A DNA stretch of 64,000 bases from Breviolum minutum Mf 1.05b.01 (GCA_000507305.1 DF239225.1:62001-126000); one strand, 5' to 3'; positions 41,779-53,035 are shown, numbered from the stretch's first letter. Made by a program: numbers and translations. Notes: generated from the letters alone by a model not told the origin.

Positions 41779-42476
41779 TAGTCTTCCAAATTACCGACCT
41801 CAATTTGAGGTCGTTTCTTTTAAGCGTAGGTTTTTTTTCGAGTCGGGCCCCAACTGAGGCAACTGGTCTCCTTTGCCGGTGCGCAGGGAACAGGTCCTTT
41901 CCCAACCACACTCTTTATGCCCACCAATGGCAAAGGCGAATTTGTCGGGATGATGCCCGATGAAGGGATGAAGGGACGCTGATTTTTTTTTTGTGGTGAA
42001 GATGAATTCGTTGAAGCACTACTACTTCATTTGCCATAAGTTTTTCACCAAAATGTAGGTGAAAGTACAGCATACAAATTGATCCTATGGGGATATGATT
42101 TGTTTTTTTCGCCTTTTCGAAAAAGAACTCCTGACCTTGAGGGGAAAAAGGTGCATTTTTGCTGGTTGGAACTGCTGAAATAAGCAGCGGGAGCGTAAAT
42201 TCAGTGGGTCATTTCCAAGCCCTTTTTGTTAAGGCCTGTCTTTTTTTCCAGTCCCCTTCGGCTTCTCAGAAATCAATGAGATTTCAAGTCATGGTTTGGG
42301 GCCTTGGTGGTTTGGGGCCCGGTGGTCTGGGGAGTCTGCGACTTACCCCCTAAGTAGCAATCCCTTTCATCAGAGGATCCATGAGAGCCCAGAGGATCCA
42401 TGGGATCCATGGGAGGAGCTGGTATATTTACTACAATTTTTGTATACCTCAGAAAACATCTGTCAGACATTCCTAT

Positions 42477-42605
42477 TGTGGTGGTTTTTCAAATAATTTT
42501 TTTATGGTCACACCCCTAAAAGGGGAAGATTTAATCTTTTTGACTCATATATGTATACGTATATATATATATCAAAGGGGTTGGTTACGTTCAACCACCA
42601 ACTAG
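42477..42605 (+). mobile_element. FB-A with expanded TA-rich interior
   Basis: TTGTGGTGGTTTTTCAA to CAACCACCAACTAG; a (TA)n-like stretch at 42548-42573 replaces the usual centre. Confidence 0.72.
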
Positions 42606-42696
42606 TTTTATAGATCGATGTATAAATCTACACCTCACCCCATTAAGGATCCGGCCGGGACGTATATATGTGCGAATCCATGAATGATTGGTCTTC

Positions 42697-42783
42697 CCAG
42701 ATGCTCAATGTATGGTATATTTCCCTAATTTGGCCAAAATTTATGGTAAATGTAGGTAAATAGGCCATACATTGAGCATCTGG
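42697..42783. mobile_element. FB-B, variant ends
   Basis: CCCAGATGCTCAATGTATGG perfectly inverted against CCATACATTGAGCATCTGGG; CTT on both flanks. Confidence 0.83.
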
Positions 42784-42805
42784 GCTTGTAATGTTGAATA
42801 TCAAT

Positions 42806-42923
42806 CCCTAGGGATCCAATCACCTTGTCAAAGGATGATTGGGGTGTCCTTCATCACCTCCGAAACGCACAGTATTTAGGTTCCATGAAACCATTCTCAG
42901 AAGGTGAGCCAGGATCCTTAGGG
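42806..42923 (+). mobile_element. FB-L foldback element
   Basis: CCCTAGGGATCCAATCACC to GAGCCAGGATCCTTAGGG, TSD AAT. Confidence 0.86.
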
Positions 42924-43115
42924 AATGTAGGTACACCAGTTCCATGGATCCATTTTGAATGTGTCATGACGACAGTTGAGCATTGACCGTTTGACCCTGG
43001 TTATTTGTGGATAAAACATCTGAAAACTCACTACCCAGTTACATGATGGGGCCATAGGCCATAGGCCATTCTTTTTGGATCCCAGGATTCCTACAAACTC
43101 ATCAGTATAACCCAT

Positions 43116-43221
43116 TACGGATCCAATGTGACGAGCTGGTATATTTACCGATCCATGAAAACCCATAGAAAATCAACCATGGATCGGTAAATATACCAGC
43201 GAACCTCGCATGGATCCGATG
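43116..43221. mobile_element. FB-B foldback element
   Basis: GCTGGTATATTTACCGATCC inverted against GGATCGGTAAATATACCAGC, inside GGATCCAAT / CATGGATCC. Confidence 0.8.
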
Positions 43222-43299
43222 TTTTTTTTTCATGAAATGGTCATGTGAAGTGTTTTTCGCGTTGCCTTTGCTTGCTATCCAACCCGCTCATCCTTCAGA

Positions 43300-43412
43300 A
43301 TCCATGGGACTGGTTCATTTTACCTACATGAATGAATGGTTGTTTTTTAACGGTGAAATATGGTAAATGTATGTAAATGTTTCGTTTTTCACATACCAGT
43401 CCCATGGATGGT
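43300..43412. mobile_element. FB-B foldback element
   Basis: ATCCATGGGACTGGT inverted against ACCAGTCCCATGGAT around TTACCTACATGAATG. Confidence 0.77.
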
Positions 43413-43560
43413 ATGGTCATGTCATCCCCCAAGTCACTTCTTCCATGGGACCTTGGAAGGTCGATGGACCTGGTCTGACACCTTGTTGGGTCGATTCATC
43501 ATGTGTCATGGCGAGTTTTCGGCTGCTATCGTTATTGTTTTAGGTTGCAACCAAGAAATC

Positions 43561-43667
43561 CTTTGGGTGGTGGTTAAAACATTTAAAACAAAAATATTAT
43601 CACCCCTACTTGGGGAAATGATTCAATTTGACTAATATTTTTCAGATGGGTTGAAACCACGAACTAG
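43561..43667 (+). mobile_element. FB-A foldback element
   Basis: CTTTGGGTGGTGGTTAAAA to TTGAAACCACGAACTAG; core CTACTTGGGGAAATGATTC intact. Confidence 0.8.
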
Positions 43668-43847
43668 TCCTGCGTTCTTTTAAACCAGTTGATAGGTTGG
43701 GGTAGGTAGTTTATCACCCATAAATAAAGAAGGTTTATTTTACAGGTGATGTCTAAGTGGATATACCCGAAAATAGACCTTGCCAAAAGGAAGGTAGTCT
43801 CCTAACCATTTTTCAGGGGCTATCTTCGTTTAGCGAATGTATTGTAT

Positions 43848-43929
43848 CCCATAGGAGCCATTGGTGCTGGAATATTTACCTACATGAAAACCCATGGAAA
43901 ATCAACCATTCCCAGTCCCACGGATCCCA
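43848..43929. mobile_element. FB-B, right arm shortened
   Basis: CCCATAGGAGCCATTGG with AATATTTACCTACATG and a truncated CCCAGTCCCACGGATCCC. Confidence 0.6.
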
Positions 43930-43975
43930 AGATGGCTATGTTTATCCCTAGGGATCCAATTCACCGAAACTAAAA

Positions 43976-44206
43976 ATGAGCAATGAAAAAGACACCTGGC
44001 CTAGTTTGGTGTGTTTTTTTGGGGGATGAAATGCTACCCAATTATGTGGGGATGATGATAAACCATGATATAAGGATCCCTATTAAACAACCAGTATTCC
44101 CTGGAAAGTATCTAGCTAGTTGGGGATTATCATAAATTATTATAAAATGTCCTATTAAACAACCAATATTTCATGGAATGCCAACAGTTTTTTTTTCGTG
44201 GCTCAA
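43976..44206 (+). mobile_element. FB-C with duplicated right half
   Basis: TGAGCAATGAAAAAGACACC at left, TTTTTTTTTCGTGGCTCA at right. The CCTATTAAACAACCA segment occurs twice (near 44087 and 44151). Confidence 0.73.
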
Positions 44207-44300
44207 ATGGCTTTCATGGAAGCTTAAAATACTCGTACGATGAATCATCTTGTTGGAGGTTAGGTTGGGTTTTCCAATCATGACACCCCTCAATGATTTG

Positions 44301-44399
44301 CTAGGTGGTGATTTCAAATATATTTTTATATTCACCCCTACCTGGAGAAATGATCCAATTTGACGAATATGTTTCAAATAGGTTGAAACCACCAACTAG
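44301..44399 (+). mobile_element. FB-A foldback element
   Basis: CTAGGTGGTGATTTCAA to TTGAAACCACCAACTAG with perfect TSD TTTG. Confidence 0.85.
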
Positions 44400-44447
44400 T
44401 TTGACACGATAACTGGATGCCACGTTTTTTTTTTCCTGTATACGGAT

Positions 44448-44693
44448 CCATTGGAGGATGGTATATACTTGGAGGATCATCCCATTTAGTAAATGGTTAA
44501 TAACCATGGTTAGTAAGTCCCCTAAGTAGGGTTGTGCCCCTTCCAACTGGCCTAAATGGCTTATAAAAGGGGGTTACTAACCACTTACTAACCGGGATGA
44601 TCCTCCAAGCATTGTACATTTGCCGATCCATGAATGATTGATTTGCCATAGGTTTTCATTGTAGGTACATTTGGAATTCCCCCCATGGATCCG
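44448..44693. mobile_element. FB-B split by FB-D
   Basis: Left GGATCCATTGGAGGATGG, right GTACATTTGCCGATCC to CCCCCCATGGATCC. Confidence 0.68.
44468..44609. mobile_element. FB-D nested in FB-B
   Basis: Full FB-D inserted after TATATA of an FB-B whose two parts are 44448-44467 and 44610-44693. Confidence 0.83.
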
Positions 44694-45165
44694 CCATGGG
44701 TATACCGTAGTGTTGATTTCCTGGGTCGTTTCTTGACTTGACTGAGCAGTTGCGAATGGTGACAAGCATTCGCAACAGATGACCATTTTAACTACATAAT
44801 ATGGGGCCTGCACAACATGCAGGCCAAACGTAAGCGCCAGTATGCATGTTATATGCATGTTTTTTCTAAATGTTTTTATAGCTGCTGACTGTTTTGTTAG
44901 TTCCACGAATCAGCTGACTGTTTTGTTAGTTCCACAACTCAGCTGACTTTTTTTGTGGCTTGGTTCCACCAACAAAAAAACGGACCAAAAAGTGAGGGGA
45001 TATTACAATTTCATCAGCACTGTGGATGAGACCCATGATTTCCACTTTGTCTCTCGATCGCTCCGGAGGGGGGATGAGAGGATGGGAACGGATGGACCGA
45101 TGGGTTCTGGAGGGTTGGAAGTTATGGAAGTTGGGTCCGTTATTTGGAGACATGGATTTTATGTT

Positions 45166-45258
45166 TCAGGTGATGTTGTACGGATTTGATCCCATGGTAA
45201 ATCACCATGTTTGGGGACTATTTTTACATTTTTCCAACCACCAAACAAGCAAATCTAA
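45166..45258 (+). mobile_element. FB-V element
   Basis: GGTGATGTTGTACGGATTTG, ATCCCATGGTAAATCACC, ends CAAGCAAATCTAAG. Confidence 0.7.
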
Positions 45259-45509
45259 GAAAGGCAGAAAGGACCAGTCGAAGCTTGAATAACGAGATAT
45301 GTACAGCTGACAGTTTACTAACGAATTCACAGGATGTTTGGCTGGGCGGTGTGGGTTCCCTTACCCTCCGTCAAAAACTAACATTTCTTAAGCCCCTGAA
45401 GAATGGTGGTGCGAAGACGATCCGGCTTCCTTTTTTGGGGGACCAGTCCTATTGCCAAAAAATGGCACGAGGGATCGGGACAACCCCTCCCCGATCCAGT
45501 AGGAATTGA
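45259..45509 (+). CDS. candidate exon after FB-V, unknown product
   Basis: An FB-V ends AAATCTAAG; the following frame stays open to a stop at 45509: KAERTSRSLNNEICTADSLL, TNSQDVWLGGVGSLTLRQ, then a part that resembles an FB-G/O remnant. The exon probably ends earlier, for example at GGGCG/GTGTGG near 45350. Confidence 0.22.
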
Positions 45510-45519
45510 AATCGTCTAA

Positions 45520-45591
45520 ACATCCCATCCCCAGGTCATAGGATTTTTTCAGGGAAATCCCTTTCTTAGGACATAGCTGGATCCTTAGGGC
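45520..45591 (+). mobile_element. FB-M, left end missing
   Basis: CCATCCCCAGGTCATAGG to AGCTGGATCCTTAGGG. Confidence 0.72.
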
Positions 45592-45609
45592 AGAGTATGA
45601 TTTGGGGGT

Positions 45610-45698
45610 GTCCAATCACGGCAGTATATACCACTTATATACCACGTATAATATTGCCTTCTACGGGTTATATAATCGATACCACCTATCTCCAGAAC
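45610..45698. mobile_element. FB-R foldback element
   Basis: CGGCAGTATATACCACTTAT and ACCACCTATCTCCAGAACC. Confidence 0.62.
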
Positions 45699-45761
45699 CA
45701 AAACAATCCGTTGAGATATTGAGGGAGATAGGGAGCCAGGGATGTTTATGTATGTACAATG

Positions 45762-45903
45762 CTTGGAGGATCATCCCAGTTAGTAAGTGGTTAGTAAGTC
45801 CCATTTATAAGCCATTTAGCCCATTTGGACTGGGAATAACCCTACTTAGGGGACTTTCTAACCATGGTTATTAACCATTTACTAAATGGGATGATCCTCC
45901 AAG
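45762..45903. mobile_element. FB-D, inverted orientation
   Basis: CTTGGAGGATCATCCCAG to GGGATGATCCTCCAAG, near-identical to the 41637 copy. Confidence 0.87.
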
Positions 45904-46105
45904 TAATGAAGAGCTAAAGAGTCCCAGGCCATCCTCAAAATCACAGGATCGAGTCCGTTTAAAGCTTGGGAATGTGCGGCTCGAGAAATGAATGATATGA
46001 TTTTTAGCACAGGATCGTTGCCAGCCTCCAAGGCCTGATATTTTTTAATTTTCCTGGACCTGGATTTTTTAAAACTATATAATGTTTCATACGATGTGTA
46101 TACCC

Positions 46106-46213
46106 TAAGGATCCAGATATGTCCTAAGAAAGTGATTTCCCCTATAATCCTTTTCTGGGGATGGGATTGAGATCATCAATCCTACTCTAGGGAGGGGTTT
46201 GGATTCCTAGGAT
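46106..46213 (-). mobile_element. FB-M, reversed
   Basis: CCTAAGGATCCAGATATGTCC to GGGTTTGGATTCCTAGG (both ends). Confidence 0.8.
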
Positions 46214-46224
46214 ATATCAATGAA

Positions 46225-46262
46225 ATGATGTATATATATATATATACATATATATTTATATA
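46225..46262. repeat. TA-rich simple repeat
   Basis: GTATATATATATATATACAT followed by further TA steps. Confidence 0.85.
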
Positions 46263-46570
46263 CAGATGATATCTCACGCATTGTCCAAGACATAATTTAA
46301 TTCTGGTCAAAATATAGCGACCTCACAGGACCTGGGAACTCAAAAAGGTAGCTGAGGTTAAGGGAAATCCCATAATTTCAGGGAAATCTAGGTTGCTGAT
46401 ATACAGTGCTGTAATTTGGCTAATGAAAACATCTTCCTGTGTTACGAGCTTCCACCGCCCGTTTCCCACCGGGGGAACCGTTGTTTAAGAACAACACGAG
46501 GTGAACAGCTCCTTTGCCTCCATCACACCGGCAGCTCGGTGGATGAAAAAGTGCCGTAAAACACGAGTTA

Positions 46571-46664
46571 CACTCCCTAAAACTAACAGTTCGCACCTAA
46601 AAATTGGTGCTTCCCAATATAGGTCTATTTTTCAGGTGCTTTTGCTGTTAGTTTCAGGGAGGGG
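46571..46664. mobile_element. FB-G foldback element
   Basis: CTCCCTAAAACTAACAG inverted against CTGTTAGTTTCAGGGAGG; TSD TA. Confidence 0.82.
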
Positions 46665-47113
46665 TATAAATTTATACATGGGTATATCCTGTCTCCCACA
46701 AACCATGGAAGTGGAACATGTGATTGTATAAGTGAAATGGAAACTACTATTCAAGGGATCCATGAGAAGAAAACATCGACAAACCAATAGTTTTGGGGTT
46801 CCATGTCAATTTTCGGGGGTGTAAACGTTCTTCAAAAAATGGGTAGGCTGCGATATGGCGATATTGGGAGAGCTAAGGAGCTAGGGGTGATCTATTTTTC
46901 TACTAATTGGGGAGCTAAAGAACCCGAGAATCCTCAAAATCACAGGGTAGATGGTGGGTGTGAAAAATGGAACCCAAAAAATCATGGTGTTGAAGATGAG
47001 TGTTCTTTGTTCAAAGGGATGATTTGTTTGATTTGATGCTGGGAAGATGAAGTCCAATGTTCCTTTGGGGTAATTGGGGCCTATTCTCAGGGGCGAAATT
47101 ACTGTTAGTTTCA

Positions 47114-47225
47114 CAAGGTGGGCCCCAATGGTGTTACAACCCCTATGAATGGCCTGACAAGTAGGTAACTGGGGTTGTAGCCCCTCCAAGTGGAGTCATA
47201 ATCCGATTTATAGGGGCCCACAATG
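47114..47225. mobile_element. FB-J inserted at an FB-G end
   Basis: CAAGGTGGGCCCCAATGG to TATAGGGGCCCACAATG; preceded by TGTTAGTTT of FB-G. Confidence 0.75.
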
Positions 47226-47345
47226 TAGGGAGTTTGAGGTTTGATGACAAGCAAGGAATCCCTAAAATAGATAAAAAAGTGACTGAATCTCAGGGGGTAT
47301 GGCTGGATGTCTCGGGTATTTGCATCAAATATGTTTACAGTATAT

Positions 47346-47440
47346 ACTCCCCTAAAAATAAAACATGTCCCCCGAAAAGGGACCAATTTGAAATGGAAAT
47401 TTCATTTTCCAACGATATCTTAGTTTTCAGGGCGGGTACA
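47346..47440. mobile_element. FB-G relative
   Basis: CTCCCCTAAAAATAAAACATG to TCTTAGTTTTCAGGGCGGG (arms pair). Confidence 0.55.
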
Positions 47441-47805
47441 TATATAGATCTATTGCAAAATAGATAGATTTGGAATCCCTGGCCCTTCTACCCAACAAAC
47501 CCACCAATCCCAACAAAATCGAATTCTCTTGGCGGTGGTTTCATCCGGACTTTGACATGTTCTTATTCCCAGAAGTCTTGGGAAAGTATTATGTTCAATG
47601 TGTTGGAATGTTCACCAAAATTTATTTGGAGAACATATTGTTCAATTCAACTTGAAATTCACATGATCAAATTTGACTTGCGCAATTTTTACTTCAAAGA
47701 GGTCAGGTGTGGAACAACCAGCAACTATATCTTTAAATCATCAACAAACACAAAGGATTTGATGGATTGATTTGAAAAGTCCCTGGAATTTCGGATAAAC
47801 CATAG

Positions 47806-47902
47806 CTAGGTGTTGGTTTCAAATATGTTTATTTTCACCCCTACTTGGGGAAGATTCCCATTTTGACAATTATTTTTCAAGGGGGTTGAAACCACCGACT
47901 AG
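47806..47902 (+). mobile_element. FB-A foldback element
   Basis: CTAGGTGTTGGTTTCAA to TTGAAACCACCGACTAG; ATAG flanks both sides. Confidence 0.83.
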
Positions 47903-48089
47903 ATAGAAATTTTGCGGTTCAAACCAATCAGTCTTTTATTTTTCTTGTCCTGTCAAGGTTTTGTTGCTGTTGCTCATTTGGCACCCCAAAAGCAGCATTC
48001 AAGTAAGCATGTTTGGGTCATTAATTACCAATTTTTGGGTGGATCAAACAATGCAATGGAGGGATTTTTCTTAGAATTTATAGCCCATA

Positions 48090-48185
48090 CCATTCATGTG
48101 TGGTACATTTACCTATATGAATGGTTGACTTTTATGAGATCAATGTAACTAGCGTGGGTAAATTTACCAATCTTATAGATCCGTA
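48090..48185. mobile_element. FB-B foldback element
   Basis: CATTCATGTGTGGTACATTT to GGTAAATTTACCAATC with GGTTGACTTTTATG inside. Confidence 0.6.
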
Positions 48186-48422
48186 GTGGGATACGAAATG
48201 CAATGATTGGATTCGTATCATAAAATGACTCTTGTTGGCTGAAACCTGAAGCCTGAAAAAAGGCCCCTTGGAAAAGGAAAAACATCTACAAACCACCCAT
48301 TTTGTGGGTTTCAATGTGAAACTTCAGGGGTTTTACAGCAAGATTCCCTAAACAGGTTGGGGTAACACCAAGATTCCCTAAACGGTGTTCACTCCCTCTT
48401 AGTTTTAGGTTCTTTTTTGTTT

Positions 48423-48524
48423 ACCTCCCTGAAACTGACAGAAAAAGCTCTGAAAATGGATGGTTGGAATACGTTCTCGTTTCCTTGTGGGTTTCGGCCT
48501 ATTTTCAGGGTCGTTTGCTGTTAG
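48423..48524. mobile_element. FB-G abutting FB-D
   Basis: CCTCCCTGAAACTGACAG inverted against TTTGCTGTTAGCTC; FB-D starts within 10 bp. Confidence 0.65.
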
Positions 48525-48531
48525 CTCTACT

Positions 48532-48838
48532 TGGAGGATCATCCCAGTTGGTAAGTGGATAATAACTATATAATAACTAATAATAACCATGGTGATCGTA
48601 AGTCCCCTAAGAATCGGGTTATTCCCCTTCCAAATGGGCTTTTCATGGCTTATAAATGGGGCGTACTAACCACTTTCTAAGAGAACCCCAACATACCCTT
48701 GGAGCATACCCCAGGAATCCCCAAACCCCCAAATGGAAGGAGTTCCTTCATAAAGTGTTGGTTGAGAGTCTGGGGTATGTTCCAGGGGTATGTTGGAAAA
48801 CTCTTAGACACTTACAAGTCCTGGGATGATCCTCCAAG
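48532..48838. mobile_element. FB-D split by FB-K
   Basis: Left arm from CTTGGAGGATCATCCC, right arm ending GGGATGATCCTCCAAG; FB-K 48676-48808 sits in its 3' half. Confidence 0.83.
48676..48808. mobile_element. FB-K nested in FB-D
   Basis: TCTAAGAGAACCCCAACAT to GTTGGAAAACTCTTAGA; long imperfect arms, with CATACCCTTGGAGCATACC opposite its complement; TSD CACTT on both sides. Confidence 0.82.
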
Positions 48839-49302
48839 CAGGGAGGGTAAGTTCTTTACAAAAAACACATCTAAGGTCGACGAAGTGACCTTTGGAGCCG
48901 AGTTTGGCTTTAAAAAGTTCCTTGGGAAATGATGGGCCATTTGGGTTGTATATTTTTTGGTGTATTACCTAAGATAAGATACCCAAAATGGCCTGGTTGT
49001 TTTAAGGAGTCACCTGTTCCAAAACCATTGATTCCAGGTGATTCCAGGTGATTCCACCTTTTAATCCCCAAGTTGGAGGTCACTATGAGGTCGTCAAAAC
49101 ACCATTGAAGGGGTCACAAAATTCACTATCCCCAAAAAAGTCACAAAGACTAAGAATTGCCAGTTTTTTTTTGGGGGGGGGGGGTGATTTTTTAATGCTG
49201 GAAATTGGACAAGCCCCTTTGGAAGAGCAAGGTTTCTAGGTGATGGTTTCAAGGCGTTTTTTTGGGGTGATGTTTTTTTGTTGTTTTCTTTTTGCTGTAT
49301 AT

Positions 49303-49420
49303 ACCTTAAGGATCCAGGTACGTCCTGAGAAAGGGAACACACCTAGAATTATCCTACTCTGGCGATGGGATTGAAACCCTTAATCCTATTCTAGGAATGG
49401 GTTTGGATTCTTACGGATAG
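49303..49420 (-). mobile_element. FB-M, reversed
   Basis: CTTAAGGATCCAGGTACGTC to GGTTTGGATTCTTACGG. Confidence 0.77.
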
Positions 49421-49740
49421 ATACAGGTATACTACCTATACATTTGGGAAGATTTATAACGACCTGTTCCCGCCGGTTGGTCACCCCAAGGGAATCCGGC
49501 ATATCCTACTCAAAATGGCCTTAAGTCAGGTTAAGGATTTACAATAAATTGCCCAGATCTATACAAGGTCTATAATAGCCATTATAGAGATCCCATTATC
49601 AACCAACCAGTCTAATCTTGGATGTGCGTTTATTTTTGTGAACCCCCTAGTAACAGTGGCAAAATTGGGGGCCAATCATCCCCATTTGGATGGAGCATAT
49701 GTTTCAAACGGGTGGCTCGGTGGCTCAAACAGAACTATCA

Positions 49741-49850
49741 CTAGGTGGTGGCAACTCAAATATTTTTGTATGTTCACCCCGAAAATTGGGGAAGATGAAC
49801 CCAATTTGACGAGCATATATTTTAGATGGGTTGGTTCAACCACCAACTAT
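49741..49850 (+). mobile_element. FB-A foldback element
   Basis: CTAGGTGGTGGCAACTCAA to CAACCACCAACTAT. Confidence 0.8.
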
Positions 49851-50099
49851 AGCATACTATAGCTATAGTTTACTTGGATTTGTTTTTGTGATTGTTTTTT
49901 TTAATGATCATTCGATCCCATGGATGTTTTTCCTGACCATTCAACAAACCACCATATAGGTAAATTATGGTAAATCTATATATGGAAACATTCCATATGT
50001 GGAGAGTTTGGGAATGAGAGTACTACATAATATACACGTTTTTTGCTTGCTTCGATTTTTTACAGCTTCGATCCCATGGAATGGGATTCACCTGCACCA

Positions 50100-50243
50100 T
50101 TTGAGCCACGTAAAAAACCCTTACTACTTTCCATTATACTGGTTGGTTAATAGCGGTCCTTATAATGGTTTATGATAATCCCCGTATAATTGGGTAGTAC
50201 AATCCCCTATATACCCCAAACAACCAGGGTATTGTTCATTGCT
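50100..50243 (-). mobile_element. FB-C, the only reversed copy
   Basis: TGAGCCACGTAAAAAACCC to CCCCAAACAACCAGGGTATT, reverse complement of the usual order. Confidence 0.78.
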
Positions 50244-50571
50244 TATTTGGGATTATTTTTGTTGCTTCCCTTGAAAACCGAGCATCGAACCGAAGGAAAT
50301 TCAAGAAACTAATGAAAAGCCAAGCAAGCCAAACCTTCATTTTTTTTGTGGGGGGGCATAAGGTTTTTGTCCTTCATTTTTTTTGTTTGGCACATCTTTG
50401 GGGGGGGGGGGGGTTGAAAACCGGGTTGGATGATTTTCGGAACGCTAACGGTCGAAGTGTTATGCAGAGGAATCTCTTGGCAGTTGCCCTGCAAATCTGC
50501 AAAGAGAAAAAACACATGCAAAGAGAACGAAAACTTAAAATCTTGCCAATTGGTCAAATGAGCCACAAACA

Positions 50572-50702
50572 AAACCCTGATTGGTTAGGTTATATAGTGG
50601 ATTATACGACTATGTATCCAGTTATATAGGGTTTATAATAAGCCATTATAAAGATCCCTATTAACCAACCAGTACAAGGGTTTTGATCACTGCTCAATTG
50701 GT
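50572..50702 (+). mobile_element. FB-C foldback element
   Basis: CCCTGATTGGTTAGGTTATA inverted against CCCTATTAACCAACCAGT; ends CACTGCTCAATTGG. Confidence 0.75.
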
Positions 50703-50992
50703 CATATGTCAGAGTTGGTTCATTTCTTTATTGACAGTTCGATTCCCGACCCAATCAACAAAATTAGAGAACCAAAGGCAGGGAATGGGTCCCTAAAAAC
50801 TAAGAACGAGTTTACCACTGAAAATATCAGCCTTTTACCCCCCGAAGCCTGATCGTCAACCTTTTTCCACCCATTTTCCGGGGCTTTTGAATTTTGCTGT
50901 TCGTTTTCCGGAGTGTTTGTTGAAGTTTTTCTGACCGCAGGATTACCGCAGGTCAAGGGATGTTGCAGTGTTTTTGTACAAGGTGGTACATA

Positions 50993-51095
50993 CTGTTGAT
51001 GGATGAAATCCTGCACCAGTTGACATTGAGAATATTCCATTTTTAATAGGGTTTCGTCTACAACAGGTGGTTAGCCGGATTTCTTCCATAAACAG
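50993..51095. mobile_element. FB-Q foldback element
   Basis: CTGTTGATGGATGAAATCC to GGATTTCTTCCATAAACAG, TSD TA. Confidence 0.83.
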
Positions 51096-51103
51096 TAGCA
51101 TAT

Positions 51104-51213
51104 ATAGCATATAATCACCCAATTGGCAGTATATGCCGCTTTTTAAACCAGGTATTTGTTGTGGCCTTTGTTTGGGGATTTTTCATAATCCCTACCACCT
51201 CTTAATTACCAGG
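51104..51213. mobile_element. FB-R foldback element
   Basis: AATCACCCAATTGGCAGTAT and CTACCACCTCTTAATTACC. Confidence 0.6.
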
Positions 51214-51252
51214 AGCATAATAATCCTAAGGCAGGGATCATCAAAATACCCT

Positions 51253-51449
51253 AAAAACGCGCATAGTTTGGGTTGATAATGCCAATGACCCCTGATAGGA
51301 TCAGTATTGATGAGTGGAATCGTGGCGATGTCTACATCCTCCGTCGTATCATCTATGAAGATGGCACTCCACATCCAGTTCAATGGCGGACACTTGCCTC
51401 AAGATCTCAACCACGTCGGGTCCCGACATGCCGAGGTTCATGTCCCCTT
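51253..51449. CDS. candidate coding segment before FB-V
   Basis: Unique segment ending at an FB-V (51451). A + frame reads MTPDRISIDEWNRGDVYILR, RIIYEDGTPHPVQWRTLASR; a - frame reads MSGPDVVEILRQVSAIELDV. Codon-like composition on both strands; product unknown. Confidence 0.2.
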
Positions 51450-51450
51450 A

Positions 51451-51582
51451 CTTGGATTTGTTTTTGTTGGTGATTTTTTGTTTGCGGATATCATGGGATG
51501 CGTCACCATGAACAAGGACCAGCATTTTGGGAGAATATGTTGAAGGAACTTTTTCCAAGCATCAAATTTTAGCAAATCTAAG
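51451..51582 (+). mobile_element. FB-V element
   Basis: CTTGGATTTGTTTTTGTTGG to TTTAGCAAATCTAAG. Confidence 0.8.
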
Positions 51583-51653
51583 AACGTCACCATCTTCTGA
51601 GGCTTCAAGTATGTTGCCAATAATCTCCAACCTGTTTTCTCTGATTCTTCATC

Positions 51654-51740
51654 CCTAAGAACTCTAGAATAGGATTGAGGGTTACAATCCCATCCTCAGG
51701 GGTAATCCCGCAACCTTAGGACATACAAACGGATCCTTAG
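51654..51740 (+). mobile_element. FB-M, internal deletions
   Basis: CCCTAAGAACTCTAGAATAG to CAAACGGATCCTTAGGG. Confidence 0.72.
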
Positions 51741-52322
51741 GGTATTTCCAAGGGAGGCATGAGGTCTCACACACCGCAGTGCTGATTTGAATTGATGACT
51801 CGTGACCGTTTTTTTTTGTTTAGAGTTGATGATCCTTATTTGAGGAGGTGTGAAGGGACCCTGGAAAGGTTGTTTCAACACGCCGAACTGGAACACACCC
51901 CTCAACCTTTACCAACAGGCTGTCCTCAGGGATCCCTTTCATAGTTCTCTCGGGGGATTGGTTGGGGTGTGCTCTAGGGGTGTGGTGTAACTTCCTTGGA
52001 GACCCCGCTTTTTAGGCCTTGCCTCAGGAGGTTCGAAAGGTTGTGACACAACACACCGAACAAGAACACACCCCAAGCAACCTTTACTAACAGAGCTATA
52101 AGGCTATAATGGCTATAAGGCTATAATTAACGATTCCTTTCATAGTTGGCGTTGCCGGGGGATGGCCGAAAAAACGCTGTGCTACTTAAGATAGCATTCG
52201 AATATCTTCATAGAAATTTTCCTCACCTCCGCCGTTCAGCCCGTGTGAGGGTTGCCTTGGTGGGCCGTTTTTCACTGTCATCCAATAGGTTTATTATTTT
52301 TGCCAATGCTGTCACCCACAGA

Positions 52323-52408
52323 CCAGCACCTTCCAAGGGGTGCCAATTAAACCCTAAGGGATGGTGAATTGACACCCTTTAGGAACCATTTCCCTTTGGA
52401 AGGTCCAC
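52323..52408. mobile_element. FB-H, inverted orientation
   Basis: CCAGCACCTTCCAAGGGG to CCCTTTGGAAGGTCCA; ACAGA-like bases on both flanks. Confidence 0.75.
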
Positions 52409-52799
52409 AGATGTGTACATTTTTTCGCAGTTGACACAAGAAAATTGAGGTTTCAGCCAAGTTGGTTTAAAGGACGACGGGTGTCAAAACCAACCTTTTT
52501 TGAGGGAAAACAATGTCCAGTGGCCATGATAATAAGCGGTGTCAATGCTCCATGTGGTAAAACAAATGATCATGCATTTCATACCCATGAGTTGCAAATA
52601 ATTATAAGAGATGGTTTGTTTTCCATATAAAACCTCGGGCGCCACAATCCGGAAAAAAAAAAGAAACAACCAAGCATTGATTGTTTCAGCAAAGAAATTG
52701 ATGACAAAAGACCTTTTACTCAGCCGAGACAGACCATGAATTTCAGCCCGAGACTGATGATTTTTTTTTATCTTCACCTCAAATGGGTGATGATGCATT

Positions 52800-53035
52800 C
52801 GGAAGTTGAAGAGGCACCTCGGTGGAGGACCGCCGAGTCATGCGGCCCAACGTATACCAGAAGCGAAGTCGGTAAAGACAAAAACACAGAAACTGGAAAA
52901 GATCATGTGCTTCAAACCGTCAAGACCTCGGATGAAGAACACAAGCATGGCCTGGGTTTCAATGAGGCAGTGGTGCGGAGAATCTTTGGTGTAGTTTTTT
53001 TGCTACAGTTACTGTTGGCTTTATTTCTACTATAG
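52800..53035 (+). CDS. possible open segment before an (AGT)n tract
   Basis: Repeat-free stretch; a + frame 52736-53035 reads SEVEEAPRWRTAESCGPTYT, KNTETGKDHVLQTVKTSDEE and ends in a hydrophobic tail before a stop. Another frame is open too. Weak evidence. Confidence 0.15.

Noticed and set aside
51760-52110. ACACACCCC/GAACACACCCC direct and inverted echoes
   Set aside because: Two partially similar units (near 51890 and 52060) suggest another decayed repeat, but ends and duplications could not be defined.
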